A stretch of DNA of 64,000 nt from Hygrocybe punicea (Eukaryota; Basidiomycota; Agaricomycetes; Agaricales; Hygrophoraceae): positions 496,001 to 560,000 of the forward strand of contig OY744470.1 in the NCBI GenBank assembly GCA_963556145.1. The letters are read 5' to 3'. A program made the position numbers and the translations under genes. Under the pieces are notes generated by a model. It was not told where the DNA came from, did no database searches, and was given only the letters and a program-made list of their open reading frames with translations. Shown piece by piece: positions 21,905 through 33,556 of this stretch (its first letter is position 1; every line of letters begins with the position of its first letter).

Positions 21905-24174
21905 ATCAACTTAACAGGGGATCAGCTTCCAGAGGGGAGAAGAGCAGTTTTCATTGTTGCTTACAGCTAAGACAACACTGCTATGAAGGAGGGGTCAAGG
22001 TCTAATGTCATTGCGAGCTGTGGGGGTTACCCAAAACAAGATGAGTCTGCCCCAAGAACCAGACTAAACGTAAAGAAAGGAAAAGAAGAAAAAGTCCGAA
22101 CCAACAACAAGAACAGTATATATAGTGACTGGTCTTGAGGGGAGGTAAATAGAAATACAACCATGAAGCCACAACATGTCCAACTCTACCATGTGTTCAC
22201 CATGAGGCGTACATGAGGCGTTGTGATGGCGAGTTCTGTTGTAGACCCGGAATAGGAATCTACGGAAAGTGTGATCAGCTAAGAAGTGATCAGAGGAGTA
22301 AAGTCTTTCTAAGGTGTCTAGTCAATCCAACCTGAATCCGGGGTTCCGGATCAGAGGGGAAGCGAAGGGAGTGGAGTACGAAGACTAATATGGGTGATAC
22401 GAATAGTGGACTCAGAAATAGAACTGAAGTGGGATAATAAGATGTAATATATGATGGGATGTGATATGATACGGTGTAATATGATGGGATGTGATAGGAT
22501 AATATGATATGGTTGTAGTATAAGGGTACATCTTTTATACTACTGGGAGTGAACCTGTGCTGTAGTAACTATGTACTACAAGTGAAGGCTGTAACTGATA
22601 GGGGCGGAGTGGAGTGGAGTATAGGAGGAATGGTGCTATGTACTAAGTAACAGGAAACGAAGATATATCATATGTAACTATAGACGTAGTGATTCCGGGT
22701 CGTTAGAGACATTGCATCTTGAGTATGAACGATTCCAGAGGGGGATCCGGAGCGGAATCGACGGAGAGGACCGGAATCGGGCAGAATCGACGATACATGA
22801 ATGGGAATGGGGGACGATGTGGGATACGAAGAGGATTTGGGTCCAGACAGCCCGGAGCCTCTACAGCGTCCTCATGTCGATGTTCTCGCAATCCAACTGG
22901 AGGCCCAGGTGTCATTGAGGATAGGAGAGGTCCGGATGACTCGGATGATTTGTCATTGGATCATGTGACATGCAGAATTGCCAATTCGCGGTCTACACTT
23001 GCTGTAACGGGCAAGTGCACAGTTTGGCAAGTGCATTGCACGGTCGGGTCGAAGATGGGTATCGTCCAGTGTGGGGTTGGTGATGAGAGTGTCTTGAGGT
23101 AGCGTGGATATAGCAGCAAGGTTGGTATGAAAGAAAATGAAGGAATGTATAGAGGTAAAAACCAACTAGGACAGTGGGCTAGTCGAGGTCAGACATGTGA
23201 ACAGCATAAGCTGTACCGGATGACGATGTCTGTGTCAATGACATATCGAGGGGCGGTGTCTTGTCCTGTGTGTGGAACAACGTGGTGCACCTGATGTCGG
23301 TATTTGTCCAAGAAAGGGTATCATTGTAAACGAGTGTGGGAGGTATCAAGATCATAGATGGAAAAGGATAAATGAATGTGGGTCCAGGTTTCGAGTCATG
23401 GCATGAGTGACAAGCTGTGGGAATAAGATGTCGGGTACTGCAATGAAGCAATGTTGTGTGAACAATATGCGATAGGGGTTGGTTCACTGTTTGGGAAGTC
23501 GTATGGTCTGTGGTTGAAGTCCAAAAGAATGTGCTTCGGCGATGGTCGGATTAGAGAGAACAGTGAAATGTCTTGTGATCGGGGATTGTTCAGGGCATGC
23601 GTGCAGGTGAGGAATGTCGTCGGATAATCAGGGAGGATAATGGTAGGCACGGAATACGAAAGTGGAAACCATATATCCAGGTATGGCAATTGTCAATTAC
23701 GTGGTGAGATATTGTCGAGGTGGAAGTCGGAAGTATCGATGGCAGAAGGGTTTCAGTACCGATGCCAAAGATAGATCATAACAAGGTAAAAACCGATGAG
23801 GAAGGTGATGGCGATGCTGCCAATGATGATTACAGTAATTAGCTGTGTTGGGAGTACAGCCATTGTAAATCGGTTTGTTGTGGGATAAAGTCAACAATAT
23901 GTCAGTGCGAGGGAAAAGACAATAGCAATGATGTCCATCGGCAAGGAGACTATTCGGGTACAGCAAGGTAACGTGGGGATGTGTCCATGGTCGGTCTGGA
24001 TTGTTCTAGAAGAAAAGATGAAAAGAGAACAAGAACGAGAATAAACAACGATGTCCAAAAGAAGACAAAAGGTAAAAGGAAACGAAAAAGGAAGGTGTGA
24101 TAAAGTGGAATCGTCATGGTGGGTAACGGAGTTGGAATCGGAGTTGCGGAGTTGAAAAACGTAACATTCTGTTT

Positions 24175-24596
24175 GTAATTCATCCTTGAGTCTCATTACT
24201 CTCTGATCCCTTGATAGTTGTCTGACTTGCTGGAGCCATCCTATTAATTTCCCTAAGATGTCCCATAACAATGAAGCCATTTGACTCATGTAAATGCTGA
24301 GGTGAGCTAGATGCCTTTCATTATTTCTTTCATTTACTTATGACTTTTGTAGTCATTTGTTATGCATTCTAGGACTCAGCATTTGTGTGAGTCAAATGGC
24401 TTATAGCAGGGACCATTCAGACTAGTATCCAGTTTTTTTCAATTTTGTTTTCAAAGATTGAAAGAAAATAATTATAGACTTTCTTAAAGTGAGTGACTCA
24501 GAATACTAAGGAATGGTGTCCCGGGTCTTGATGCCATGCCGTGTCAGACTTGACACGGCAGATCCGAAAACTAGCTGATCACTCTCGGTTTCCATA
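24175..24596 (-). repeat. Right inverted repeat arm
   Basis: Inverted partner of 19725-20130. It differs by a few substitutions and by an extra segment of about 15 bp near AATTAATAGGATGG. Confidence 0.85.
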
Positions 24597-24599
24597 CGT

Positions 24600-25101
24600 A
24601 TGTGAGTTGTTAGGTGTTTACGGGTGTTGTCCAACGACTTGTATGATTTTGTCAAAGACCGCGACGTTCGCACACTCTCTACGGCTTTGTCTACCTCGGA
24701 TGGCGTAACCATATCAAATGCTCTCGGTGCACTTGGTTCAATGTTGCCAGGCACTAATCGAAACCCATCATCAACGACATTGGCTCCAGCATCATCCACG
24801 ACCACCACCCCCACGACCCCAAGCGGCTCAACACCCATCATCACCATCCCCCCCCGCCGAAGACCCACTCCTCCACCACCTCTCCTCCACATTGCTGGTC
24901 CACGGCCACCACGCAAAGGCCTTTCGCATCACCTCACGAACACTGCTATACATCCATGCATTCACCCGCGCGCAGCCGCTCCCCATCCTTCGCCAAGCGG
25001 TTCTTGCAGCTTCGCCGGCGGTACGATCAATGATGCATCGGCAAGGCGCGAAGAACGTTGCCAAGCCCATCGCCCTTAGTGAGAAACAGCGGACGCGTTG
25101 A
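24600..25101 (+). pseudogene. RSM7: Mitochondrial ribosomal protein S7, 5' part
   Basis: Component of the mitoribosomal small subunit. The frame ending at 25101 reads EDPLLHHLSSTLLVHGHHAK, RTLLYIHAFTRAQPLPILRQ, AVLAASPAVRSMMHRQG, NVAKPIALSEKQRTR, matching the uS7 core. Upstream coding (SGSTPIITIPP) is in another frame; the shift falls in a run of eight C at about 24849, where seven would keep frame. After QRTR the expected continuation is absent: the C-terminal exons lie just downstream on the opposite strand (25165-25389). The 5' end comes within 30 bp of the 4.9-kb inverted-repeat element. Confidence 0.75.
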
Positions 25102-25164
25102 GTATTCTGAATACACAGCACACCATTCCAACCTTTTGTATGGCATAGCCAACCTCAGATGTGG

Positions 25165-25389
25165 TTATACACGCCATTGCGCATTGCCTCTGCATCGTCC
25201 ACGGTGAGTCAAAAATAGACATTGCCAATGGGCGGGTAACCGTACCTGTTAACCATGGCAAAGCGATGAACCTCCTCCTTCTTCTTCAACGCCTCGCTAT
25301 TACCTTGAACCACAGCGATAAGCTCCCGGGCCAACCTCTCCTCCACGGTCTTCCCACTCTTCTTCTCGCTACATTCTATGGTATGACAT
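25165..25389 (-). pseudogene. RSM7: Mitochondrial ribosomal protein S7, inverted 3' exons
   Basis: Minus-strand reading gives TIECSEKKSGKTVEERLARE then LIAVVQGNSEALKKKEEVHR with FAMVN. A short intron (about GTACGG...GATGCAG) then leads to RGNAQWRV and TAA at 25165-25167. This is the C-terminus of uS7, complete with stop, but in opposite orientation to the 5' part ending at 25101. The block begins directly beside the stop codon of the carrier gene at 25390. A local inversion of roughly 25102-25389 would restore a continuous S7. Confidence 0.75.
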
Positions 25390-28300
25390 CTAGACATATT
25401 TCGAAAAGAACGGAATCAAGGACTGTGCTAGCGTATAACTGAACACCAATTTCGGTCCAACAACAAGAATCTATTTCAACAAAGAGCTCGGTTAGCACCC
25501 AACCCAACAGAAAAGCATCTCTGTCTCTACTCTACCTTTGGCGTCAATCCTTTGAAGAATGCCGTTGGTCCCTCGTTCTTTAATAGATCTTTGATGACAA
25601 CAACACCTGCTACCTTGTGTTCAAAGTTGGCGTTTTGAATGTGCGTTTTGATAGTGTCGAGGGGTGCGGCGATGGTAATGGAAGCCACAGCTCCCGCTAC
25701 GGATGCGATAAAATTTTGGGTTCCAGGTCGCCCGTGAATAGTCGGTTACGCCCAACACATATTCTTTAGTCACTGCCGACGCGCCAAAGAGCTGTGAAAC
25801 GAAAGCATGAGCATGGTTGACAAAACGGCGTTGTTTCAATGGTCGTGAATACGAAATTGATAATCTCCATCATAAACTATCCTACTCACTGCAAAGCTTC
25901 CTGGTGCATTTCTCGCCATCGTCCACGCCCAACCGCGGTATAACGTCGTCCCTTCCTCCCTAAATATTTGAATAACACCTTGGCCCCGGAACGCTTCGGG
26001 ATTCACTTGACATTTAATCTTGAGGACGTCCAGTGGTAAAAGTGCCTATGAATGTATACAACAAAATTTTGAAGAGGAAAAAAAATGAACATCCTATCCA
26101 TTATACAACAGAGCCATTTGCATGGCCGTGAAAGGGGAGGGTGGATGGGAGGGAAAAAATAGATGAGAGCACAGACCACTTCTCCGATTCCAGTCAAGCT
26201 GTATTTGGCGACAAACCATGGAACGATCAGCACATGATCAGCACCCGTAAACGACAGTACAGATATGCTACTTTACCTTCCAGCTGTCGCCTGTATCATC
26301 ATCCTCCCCTTCCGTTCTCCAAACATATTCGTGAATTGAGCCTTGTAGTATTTGGTGATGAGGTCGTTGAACCAAGGCTGCCTGCCAAATTTGTATATCC
26401 GCTGTGCGACCTTGTATCCCGCAGCGTATCCGAGTCCGGGAAAGAGGTGGAGGAGTTTACGGCTTAGAGATGCGTTTGCGTTGTCCCTGAATATGATTTG
26501 GGAGAGCGTTGACATTGAAGCCTACGATCGACAACGGTGACGACAATATATGGATATGTGTATATAAATATAATACAGTATTCAATGGCTCCTTTGAACA
26601 CTATGGCTCCTTTGAACACTTTCCATTTATTTCAACAGTTTTCAATCCTTCCACCTCAAACTTTCTACTATATGATAGTTGCATTATAGTGCTAGGTTGG
26701 GTATAAAATTTAGAGCAGTTCATTCAGACATTTCATAAAATAAATCATAGACATTCCGTTGTATACACCTATCTTGTCTCATTCCAAATTTTATTTGGAC
26801 TCGGGTATCCTGGTACTTTCAAATGATGCTTTAAAATTTATCTAGACTTGTGCACATCCTTATCAATAATCTTTTCACCACTTGCACTCAAAAACTTGGG
26901 CCGTTATTCAATTGTTATTCGACTTTTCCTGAAGCCTGTTGGTTTTTAAATGTATCACATGATCATTTCACAGCCCAGGGTTGCCTCACGATAACCTGCC
27001 CGTTTTTCAAGGTCTAGACATGAAATTTTTTGTTTGAGAGTAACACGACGACCTCTCTGCTCTATACATCATGGTTGGAAGGGCCAAATCCGCAACAAAG
27101 AAAGCACAAATATTACGAGAGGAGAAAGACTATGTAATGGACCTAGCCATAGAAAACTATCACAAAGAACAACAGAAGCCGCCGACACTCAAGAAGAAGG
27201 GACTGCGGAGAATCTGTGTGGATATGACACATCAGTACTTCTTGGCAACAGGGAAAACGATTGCTTTGAATCACACCACACTCCATCATTTGGTTAACGG
27301 AGGCCAGAAACTTAGTGATTTCAATGCCGAGAAGGGCTGGTTGCTGAGGGAGGAGGTAGAGAAGGTGATTGAGTATGCGCTGGAAGTTGCACAGAGGGGG
27401 TTTCCTCTGAGTCACCATAGACTCAAGGAACATGTTGATGAAATTTGTCGGGCACGTCTTGGAGACCTGTTTCCTGCTGATGGTGTTGGCAAACAATGGA
27501 CAAATCGCTTCATGGAGAAGCACTCTGATGTACTTGGGACGTACTGGTCACATTCGCTCGATAATGCTCGAGGCCGTGCTGTTAATCCAGCTACAAACGA
27601 GTCTTGGCACAACTTGCTTGAGGAGATGTTGCTAACTGGCGATGATGGAAAACCAATAGCACAGGAATGCCTGTGGGCGGTGGATGAAACCGGTTTCCAG
27701 CCAGCTGGAGGGCTTCGTGAAAGGGTGGTTGGACCTAAGGGTGTAAAAACTCAATATCAGCAACAGGACGGGAATCGAGAGACTATTACCGTTCTTGTGA
27801 CAATCGGTGCTGATGGATCGACAATTCCACCTGCGGTTATCTTCAAGGGAAAGGCATATCAAACAAAGTGGCAACAAAATAATCCTGCCAATGTGTCATA
27901 AGCCACGAAAATAAATTTATTATTTGAAATTCACTGACAATCTCGTGTAGGCTTGGATATTCGCAAAAGGGGTGGACTGATGGTGAAATTGGAATCCTCT
28001 GGATAAAGCAATTTGATAATCAGACAAAAGACAAGGCCGATGGCCGTTATCGAGTCCTCCTCGTGGATGGACATAACTCACATTATACGCGAGGGTTCTT
28101 GGAATATGCATGGGCACACAAAATTCACATCCTTTGCTATCCTGCACATACGACACACATATACCAGGGACTTGAGGTCGTTTGCTTTGGTATCTTGAAA
28201 CACGAATGGACGACAGAAAGGGATAAGGTGCTGCGAGAACATGGGGAAGTTGTGACGAAGCAAAACTTCCTAGCTGTTTATGGACGAGCTCACCTTTGTG

Positions 28301-29777
28301 CTCTCACTCCAGAAGTCGTTTCTGCCGCATTCCGTAAAACAGGGGTGTGGCCATTCAATCGAGACGTGGTGACAAAGGAGATGATGGCTCCCAGTAAAGA
28401 AACCTCCTGCCAAGGGAGCCTTCCAATACGACCACCAAGCCCTGTGCGAATCATCACCGAAATGGTTTGTCAGTTAATCCGGCCACCTGACCAAGGAGGC
28501 GACAGTGATGGTGATGGTGACATGAGTGATACTCCTGACGCACCTGGCAGCATCATTCAATCCGCCCTGGATAACCTTGCAACAACGTCCACGGCATTCC
28601 TTGTGAATCCAGCGCCAATTGAATCTGCAGCTAATCTTCCAACGTTCATCCCTCTGCCTGTATCGCCCATGCGCTGAAGTCATGAATTGCTTGATATCGA
28701 GCCAGTCACAGAGTGGGAGCGGGAGCTTCAAACTGCCCTGCATGATATGGAGCTTCAGAAGGCGTTCTACAAGGGTCAGGTGGTGGGACTGCACTCACAG
28801 ATAATCCTGCAAGGGATGTATTGTGATTGTGTGCATGGTCAACTAGCAACTCAGGAGAGGAAGAAAAACAAAGGGAAAAGTACCGCATTGCACACAGATG
28901 GTAATGCACGCCTTCTGACAGGGAATGAATTCTTTGATTGGGTCGTCCAACATACTGAAGCGATGGAGGCAGCAGCTGTTGAAAAAGATATGCGGAAGCA
29001 GAACAAACAAGCTCATAGGGGGGCAGAGCCAAGTGGAGGGAGGAGGAGGAGGCAAGAAAGAAGAGAAACAGTGAAAAAACGGCTGATTGGAAGGCAAAAG
29101 TGGCCAAATGGGAGATAGAAAAAGCCGATGTGAAACGAGAAAAACGGCACATTCAGTGGAAGAAACCAGTCTGCGGACCCCTTGAAAAGGCCATTCCAAA
29201 GCCCAAGGCAAGGGAGGAGCATAACGAAGACAACGAACAAAGCAGCTCAAGTGACAATGAGCCAGATAGCGATGATTCCGCAGGTGATGAATAAGGTTGG
29301 CATGTTTCCCACGCCTGTTCAAAGGACGTACTAAACGCCCAAAACAGAAATTCATTGATATTTTTGTCTGTACCCCCCTTGCCTCAATTTTTTTTGCCAT
29401 CGTAATAGTACACATATTAGCAATGAATTTGTGTTGTAGAAGAGTATTGGTAGTGTGACATTAATTGTGGTAAGAACAAAAACAATTTTGGCGTTCAAAG
29501 GAGCCATTGAATACTGTACAAAGTTTTAAGAATTGTTCAGAGAAATGAAGGAACGACTTTACTTTGGCCTTGTTGCTCATCAGCTGTTTCGCTACGGTGT
29601 CTACTGGGTGGAATACGAGCAGTTCGGCGACACCTGGTATATGGTACAGCAAAAAACAAGAAGTTCAAAATTTCGATCGCGCGTCGAGTTGTTTAAGAGA
29701 CGCCCACCAGAGGCACCTGATCCCAACACTCGAGCCGTGCCGGAATCTCTACTCTTCCCATATATTGGCGGTGACAT
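25390..29777 (-). CDS. GGC1: Mitochondrial GTP/GDP carrier (Ggc1-like)
   Basis: Member of the mitochondrial carrier family, exchanging guanine nucleotides across the inner membrane. Exon 1 (29717-29777) starts MSPPIYGKSRDSGTARVLGS. Exon 2 (29563-29633) gives GVAELLVFHPVDTVAKQLMS, containing a carrier signature PVDTVAK. Exon 3 begins at 26521: TLSQIIFRDNANASLSRKLL, LFPGLGYAAGYKVAQRIYKF. Later exons: LLPLDVLKIKCQVNPEAFRG, YRGWAWTMARNAPGSFA, LFGASAVTKEYVLG, NFIASVAGAVASITIAAPLD with TIKTHIQ, and ILVVGPKLVFSYTLAQSLIP ending FFSKYV and TAG at 25390-25392. All three carrier repeats are present. I saw no stop or frameshift, and the phases I checked (61 and 71 nt exons) agree. Intron 2 (26522-29562) holds a 2.9-kb pogo-type transposon; without it the intron would be about 98 nt. 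Confidence 0.87.
26576..29516 (+). mobile_element. Pogo/Fot1-type Tc1-mariner element
   Basis: Perfect 24-bp inverted repeats CAGTATTCAATGGCTCCTTT-GAAC lie at 26576-26599 and 29493-29516, flanked by TA on both sides (26574-26575 and 29517-29518), the classic Tc1/mariner target. The left end carries a second, direct copy of ATGGCTCCTTTGAACAC at about 26603. The element sits in an intron of the carrier gene, opposite to its transcription. It encodes one DDE transposase (27071-29294), now broken. Confidence 0.93.
27071..29294 (+). pseudogene. Pogo-type DDE transposase, interrupted
   Basis: Exon 1 (27071 to about 27893) starts MVGRAKSATKKAQILREEKD, with a helix-turn-helix/CENP-B-like region (GVGKQWTNRFMEKHSDVLG). 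The first catalytic Asp is in CLWAVDETGFQ. An intron of about 60 nt (to about 27949) leads to LGYSQKGWTDGEIG, second Asp in VLLVDGHNSHYTRGFLEYAW, then CYPAHTTHIYQGLEVVCFGI. At the position where pogo-type enzymes carry the third acid (often LDVVxF), this copy has Glu. LTPEVVSAAFRKTGVWPFNR follows. A TGA at 28675-28677 stands in frame between PMR and SHELLDIEPV; the same frame continues to about 29040, then shifts once to reach the acidic tail ending DDSAGDE at 29294. The copy is unlikely to be active. Confidence 0.88.
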
Positions 29778-29903
29778 TCTGGGGGAGACCGAGGGGACAG
29801 AATCCTGTCACCAAATTTGAGCTTGGACAAAATTAGAGTCATGGTGGCAGTGAAGATTTTCTAACGTGCGGCCAAGGGCCGGTCTTCCAGGCAACTTCGC
29901 CAT
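29778..29903. other. Junction between GGC1 start and truncated trehalose gene
   Basis: Short head-to-head spacer. The trehalose gene lacks its N-terminal part here, so a deletion or rearrangement breakpoint is likely in or next to this stretch. Confidence 0.5.
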
Positions 29904-30130
29904 ATGAAGGGAAAATTTGGTCATATGAAGATCCAGGTCGATGATGGGCTTGGTGGAGGCAGGTTTGTAGATGTTGGTGTGTTCCTGATTGGGATTGATG
30001 TGGGTGCATTGAGGAAGAAGAGGAGTGTTGTGTCCTTTACCTTGCCCTTCATGGAAGTACAGGTGATCATTGTGCCTGTTGACGTGATCCCGAAGTCGCA
30101 GAGTGGGTCCCCGTTCTCAAGCAGGGTTAT

Positions 30131-32321
30131 TATGGCAACACGGACTGGCCAGCTTGTTTTGGAAGGCAGATGCCGTGATTTATAATTATGCCGATGCGGC
30201 AAAGGTGCAAGGACCCCAGAGACAATACTAATGGTACACTAAGTCAAATATTCCTTCAATCCTCTCTCAAACCATACAATTAATTGGTCAAAAAATCATA
30301 AAAAATCATAGCTACAGCATCCCAAATGCTGAAATTATAATAGAGTACAATAGCATTATTGTGATTTGCAAAACTAATGACATTTACAAAACAAATATTT
30401 CCAAAAGAGTAATAAGAGTCAGCATTTCTAGTATATCTCAGGAACTACTGGGTGGATTAGGGTGGTTGTATAGGCAAACTTTATCTATTCTGTAAGGGCT
30501 ACCCAATCATGTTGTCATATCCCAAAAAAATAAAACACATACAGAGTTACATGCAAAATAGTGATTTAGACTGTATTATGCATAACTTAGTGAATACTGC
30601 TCAGATTGACATGATTGTATAGAGTAAAATGTTCCATTCTTCAAGGCGAATAAGCAGATATACTGGAACTTTTGAGAATTTCAAATCACAAAGAAGGAAT
30701 CATATATTTGCATAAATGTTATAATTCATATATTTGCAGTTGATTCTTCGAGTTTAAAAAATAATTTTACTCAAGTCTAATAGACGAGAGCTTTTCTGCT
30801 ACACGTGATTTCGCCGTATCCCGTTCTATGGCGTAATTCCCTCACACAGGTGTACCTCCTTTCTGACAAAGCGTAACCCTACCCTTTGGGTGAACCCAGA
30901 CTTGCGCAGAGAAACAGGAGTTTGTCTCACCCTCCTTTCTCTCACCGCATTGGTTCACCCAGGTAGTGTATCCCTCTTTTTCTGTGAGACGTACTTACCA
31001 CTTTGGCTCACCAGGAGTACAGGGTTATTTTTTATTCTCTTTTTCACCCGCCACCCTCTAGTGCACTCTTGTATTTTGGTTGACGCACCGATTGTATGGC
31101 ACAAATGTACTCCAAAATATCTACCTTATGGACTTGTTTCTCTCCTGGCTTCAAGCTGGAAGAACAAGCTCCAATTTTTTGCTATCCCTCGTGCTTCACT
31201 TAAGCAGAGTCAATTAGCCACAAAGTTGAATCCTTCCAAACAAGTTCATGTCCCAGCTGGCTAATCGACACGTGCAACTCGAGCAGAATCAATTAGATAT
31301 GATTCCCCCTGGAGCTGATTAGTCAGCAGCCTCCCTTTCCTTATATAGTCACAGATAAGTGCCACAATATCAATATATTACTTTTTTCTCTTGGATGATT
31401 GCAAGTAAAAATACAATTAAATTAAATTTGAGTCTCTTGACATGTAAGTGCTTTAACAAAAATGCTTGTTACATTTTGTCAAGTATTTGTTATCTCTAAT
31501 GCAAAAGCTTGGATGTGTTTCTAAACTAATACTAGATCAAAATGAATGATTATTTTTTAACAGAAGCTTAGAGTTGTGATGATTTGAATTAGAATTTTTC
31601 TTAAATTTTACAGGCTATATTCCAGAAGATAGTAATGATTTTACAACCCACTTAACAATTACTATATTAGGAAAAGAGTGTTGGATGACTAAGCATCTCC
31701 TGGGGGAGCTGTATAGAATTCATATATTTGCATAAATGTTATATTTCACACATTTCTCTGTCAATAAACTAGGATATCACAAGTTCAAGTATAACTGCTT
31801 ATTTGCCTTGAAGAATGGAACATTTTACTCTATACAATCATGTCAATCTGAGCAGTATTCACTAAGTTATGCATAATACAGTCTAAATCACTATTTTGCA
31901 TGTAACTCTGTATGTGTTTTATTTTTTTGGGATATGACAACATGATTGGGTAGCCCTTACAGAATAGATAAAGTTTGCCTATACAACCACCCTAATCCAC
32001 CCAGTAGTTCCTGAGATATACTAGAAATGCTGACTCTTATTACTCTTTTGGAAATATTTGTTTTGTAAATGTCATTAGTTTTGCAAATCACAATAATGCT
32101 ATTGTACTCTATTATAATTTCAGCATTTGGGATGCTGTAGCTATGATTTTTTATGATTTTTTGACCAATTAATTGTATGGTTTGAGAGAGGAATGAAGGA
32201 ATATTTGACTTAATGTACCATTAGTATTGTCTCTGGGGTCCTTGCACCTTTGCCACATCGGCATAATTATAAATCACGGCATCTGCCGTGAAAAACAAGC
32301 TGGCCAGTCCGTGTTGCCATA
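30131..32321. mobile_element. 2.2-kb non-autonomous element with ~500-bp inverted repeats
   Basis: Ends TATGGCAACACGGACTGGCC and its complement, with arms 30131 to about 30660 and about 31790-32321. Flanked by GGGTTAT at 30124-30130 and 32322-32328 (7 bp; 8 bp if the terminal A is counted with the target). It interrupts the trehalose gene between the Tyr and Ala codons of KQGY-AGRK. No transposase is seen. The interior (30700-31780) is AT-rich with two direct copies of CATATATTTGCATAAATGTT (about 30704 and 31717). Confidence 0.9.
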
Positions 32322-32461
32322 GGGTTATGCGGGGAGGAAGACTGTCATAGGGAGGGATAAGCTGGATGAGATCCAGGCAGGTGTTCCTTTTTTTTGGCTT
32401 CTCAAACTCATTTCATCCTTACTTACCGTCACCCAGGGTGTGCGATACAAGATCCAAGCTT

Positions 32462-33510
32462 TAGGGCACAGCACGGGTACGGGTTTACCCGCGGTTATTC
32501 CAAAACGGGTAATTCGGGTACGGGTACGGTGTTTCGGTTCGCACACCTTGTCAAAACCGTACCCGTTATCCGCGGGTGACGGGTTTTCACGGGTCTGTCA
32601 ACCCAAGCCCCAGGTAGGTTTTTTCTTTGTTATTTACTTTATTTTCACATTAATTTCTTTACTTTTGCTAAGTTCGCGTGATATTTGCTACCACAACCGT
32701 GACAAGCGCAAACACAACAACAACGACAACAAGAAAACCCACGAACGACAACGACAACGACAAACACGACAACCCCGCATGCCAAAAACGAACCACCAAA
32801 GTCGCGACAGCGACGACAACGATAGAAAGGAAAGCCGGGAGGGTGGTGCGCCCACCTACCGGCCCAGGTACGTCCCCCCAATCCAGTCCCAACGACATCG
32901 GCTAACGAGGGGAATGGACGAGGCGAGGACGAAGACGGACACAGCAACAACGGTCCCACCTCGCGAACACGCTCCGGCCGCGTCAATTGACGTGCGGACG
33001 CCCATGGAAAGTGCCCGGCCCCATCCAACCTCGCGAAAACAGACGGGACGCGTCAATTGACGCGTCCCCGTTGTTCGCGAGGTAGTTAGCATGCGTGGAC
33101 GCCCATGGAAAGTCCCCAGCCCCATCCAACCTCACGAAAACGGTCCCACCTCGCGAAAACGCCCTGGCCGCGTCAATAGACGTGCGGACGCCCATGGAAA
33201 GTGCCCGGCCCCATCCAACCTCGCGAAAACAGACGGAGCACGTCAATTGACGTGCTCCCGTTGTTCGCGAGGTAGTTAACACGCGGGGACGCCCATGGAA
33301 AGTCCCTGGCCCCAACCCAACCTCGCGAAAACAGACGGAGCGCATCAATTGACGCGTCCCCGTTGTTCGCGAGGTAGTTAGGATGGAACACGGCGGGTAC
33401 CCGCAGATAACGGGTACGGGTTGTACCCGTCATCGGAGCGGGTACGGTTTCCGCGGGTACGGGTGCGGTGTTGGGAATTCTGACCCGCGGTATACCCGTG
33501 CCATGCCTTA
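32462..33510. mobile_element. Non-autonomous hAT-like element, 1049 bp
   Basis: Eight-bp target duplication CCAAGCTT (32454-32461 and 33511-33518) and short imperfect ends TAGGGCACAGCACGGGTA / TAAGGCATGGCACGGGTA. These are hAT features. Subterminal regions are packed with ACGGGTACGGG motifs. The centre (32990-33385) holds tandem units with the palindrome GCGTCAATTGACGC and the box CGCGAGGTAGTTA. No coding capacity. Confidence 0.88.
32995..33385. repeat. Tandem palindrome-bearing repeats inside hAT-like element
   Basis: At least three copies of a unit running GGACGCCCATGGAAAGTSCC...CCTCGCGAAAACAGACGG, then a GTCAATTGAC palindrome, then CGTTGTTCGCGAGGTAGTTA. Copies vary in length (about 110-120 bp) and in the bases flanking the palindrome, but the flanking changes remain complementary. 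Confidence 0.8.
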
Positions 33511-33556
33511 CCAAGCTTTCGAGGCATTCCTAGACAAGTACCCGAGTTCCAACAAA

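Larger units (their letters stand above)
19724..24596. mobile_element. 4.9-kb element with ~400-bp terminal inverted repeats
   Basis: The left arm (19725 to about 20130) and the right arm (about 24175-24596) are inverted copies, from TATGGAAACCGAGAGTGATC at the left to its complement at the right. They are roughly 93-95% alike by eye, with small gaps near the inner ends. A possible 5-bp target duplication ACGTA lies at 19719-19723 and 24596-24600, overlapping the terminal base, so it is not certain. No transposase was found. The interior is a patchwork of AT-rich sequence, purine-rich simple repeats (about 21630-21700), a GATGGGATGTGATA-type tandem tract (about 22440-22520) and a possible solo LTR. 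A non-autonomous or gutted DNA transposon is the best reading. Confidence 0.75.

Noticed and set aside
24506..24916. 136-codon Gly/Val-rich minus-strand frame
   Set aside because: Shadow of the S7 5' region; it also runs into the transposon arm.
30890..31264. 124-codon frame inside the 2.2-kb inverted-repeat element
   Set aside because: Composition and lack of any motif suggest chance; the element appears non-coding.
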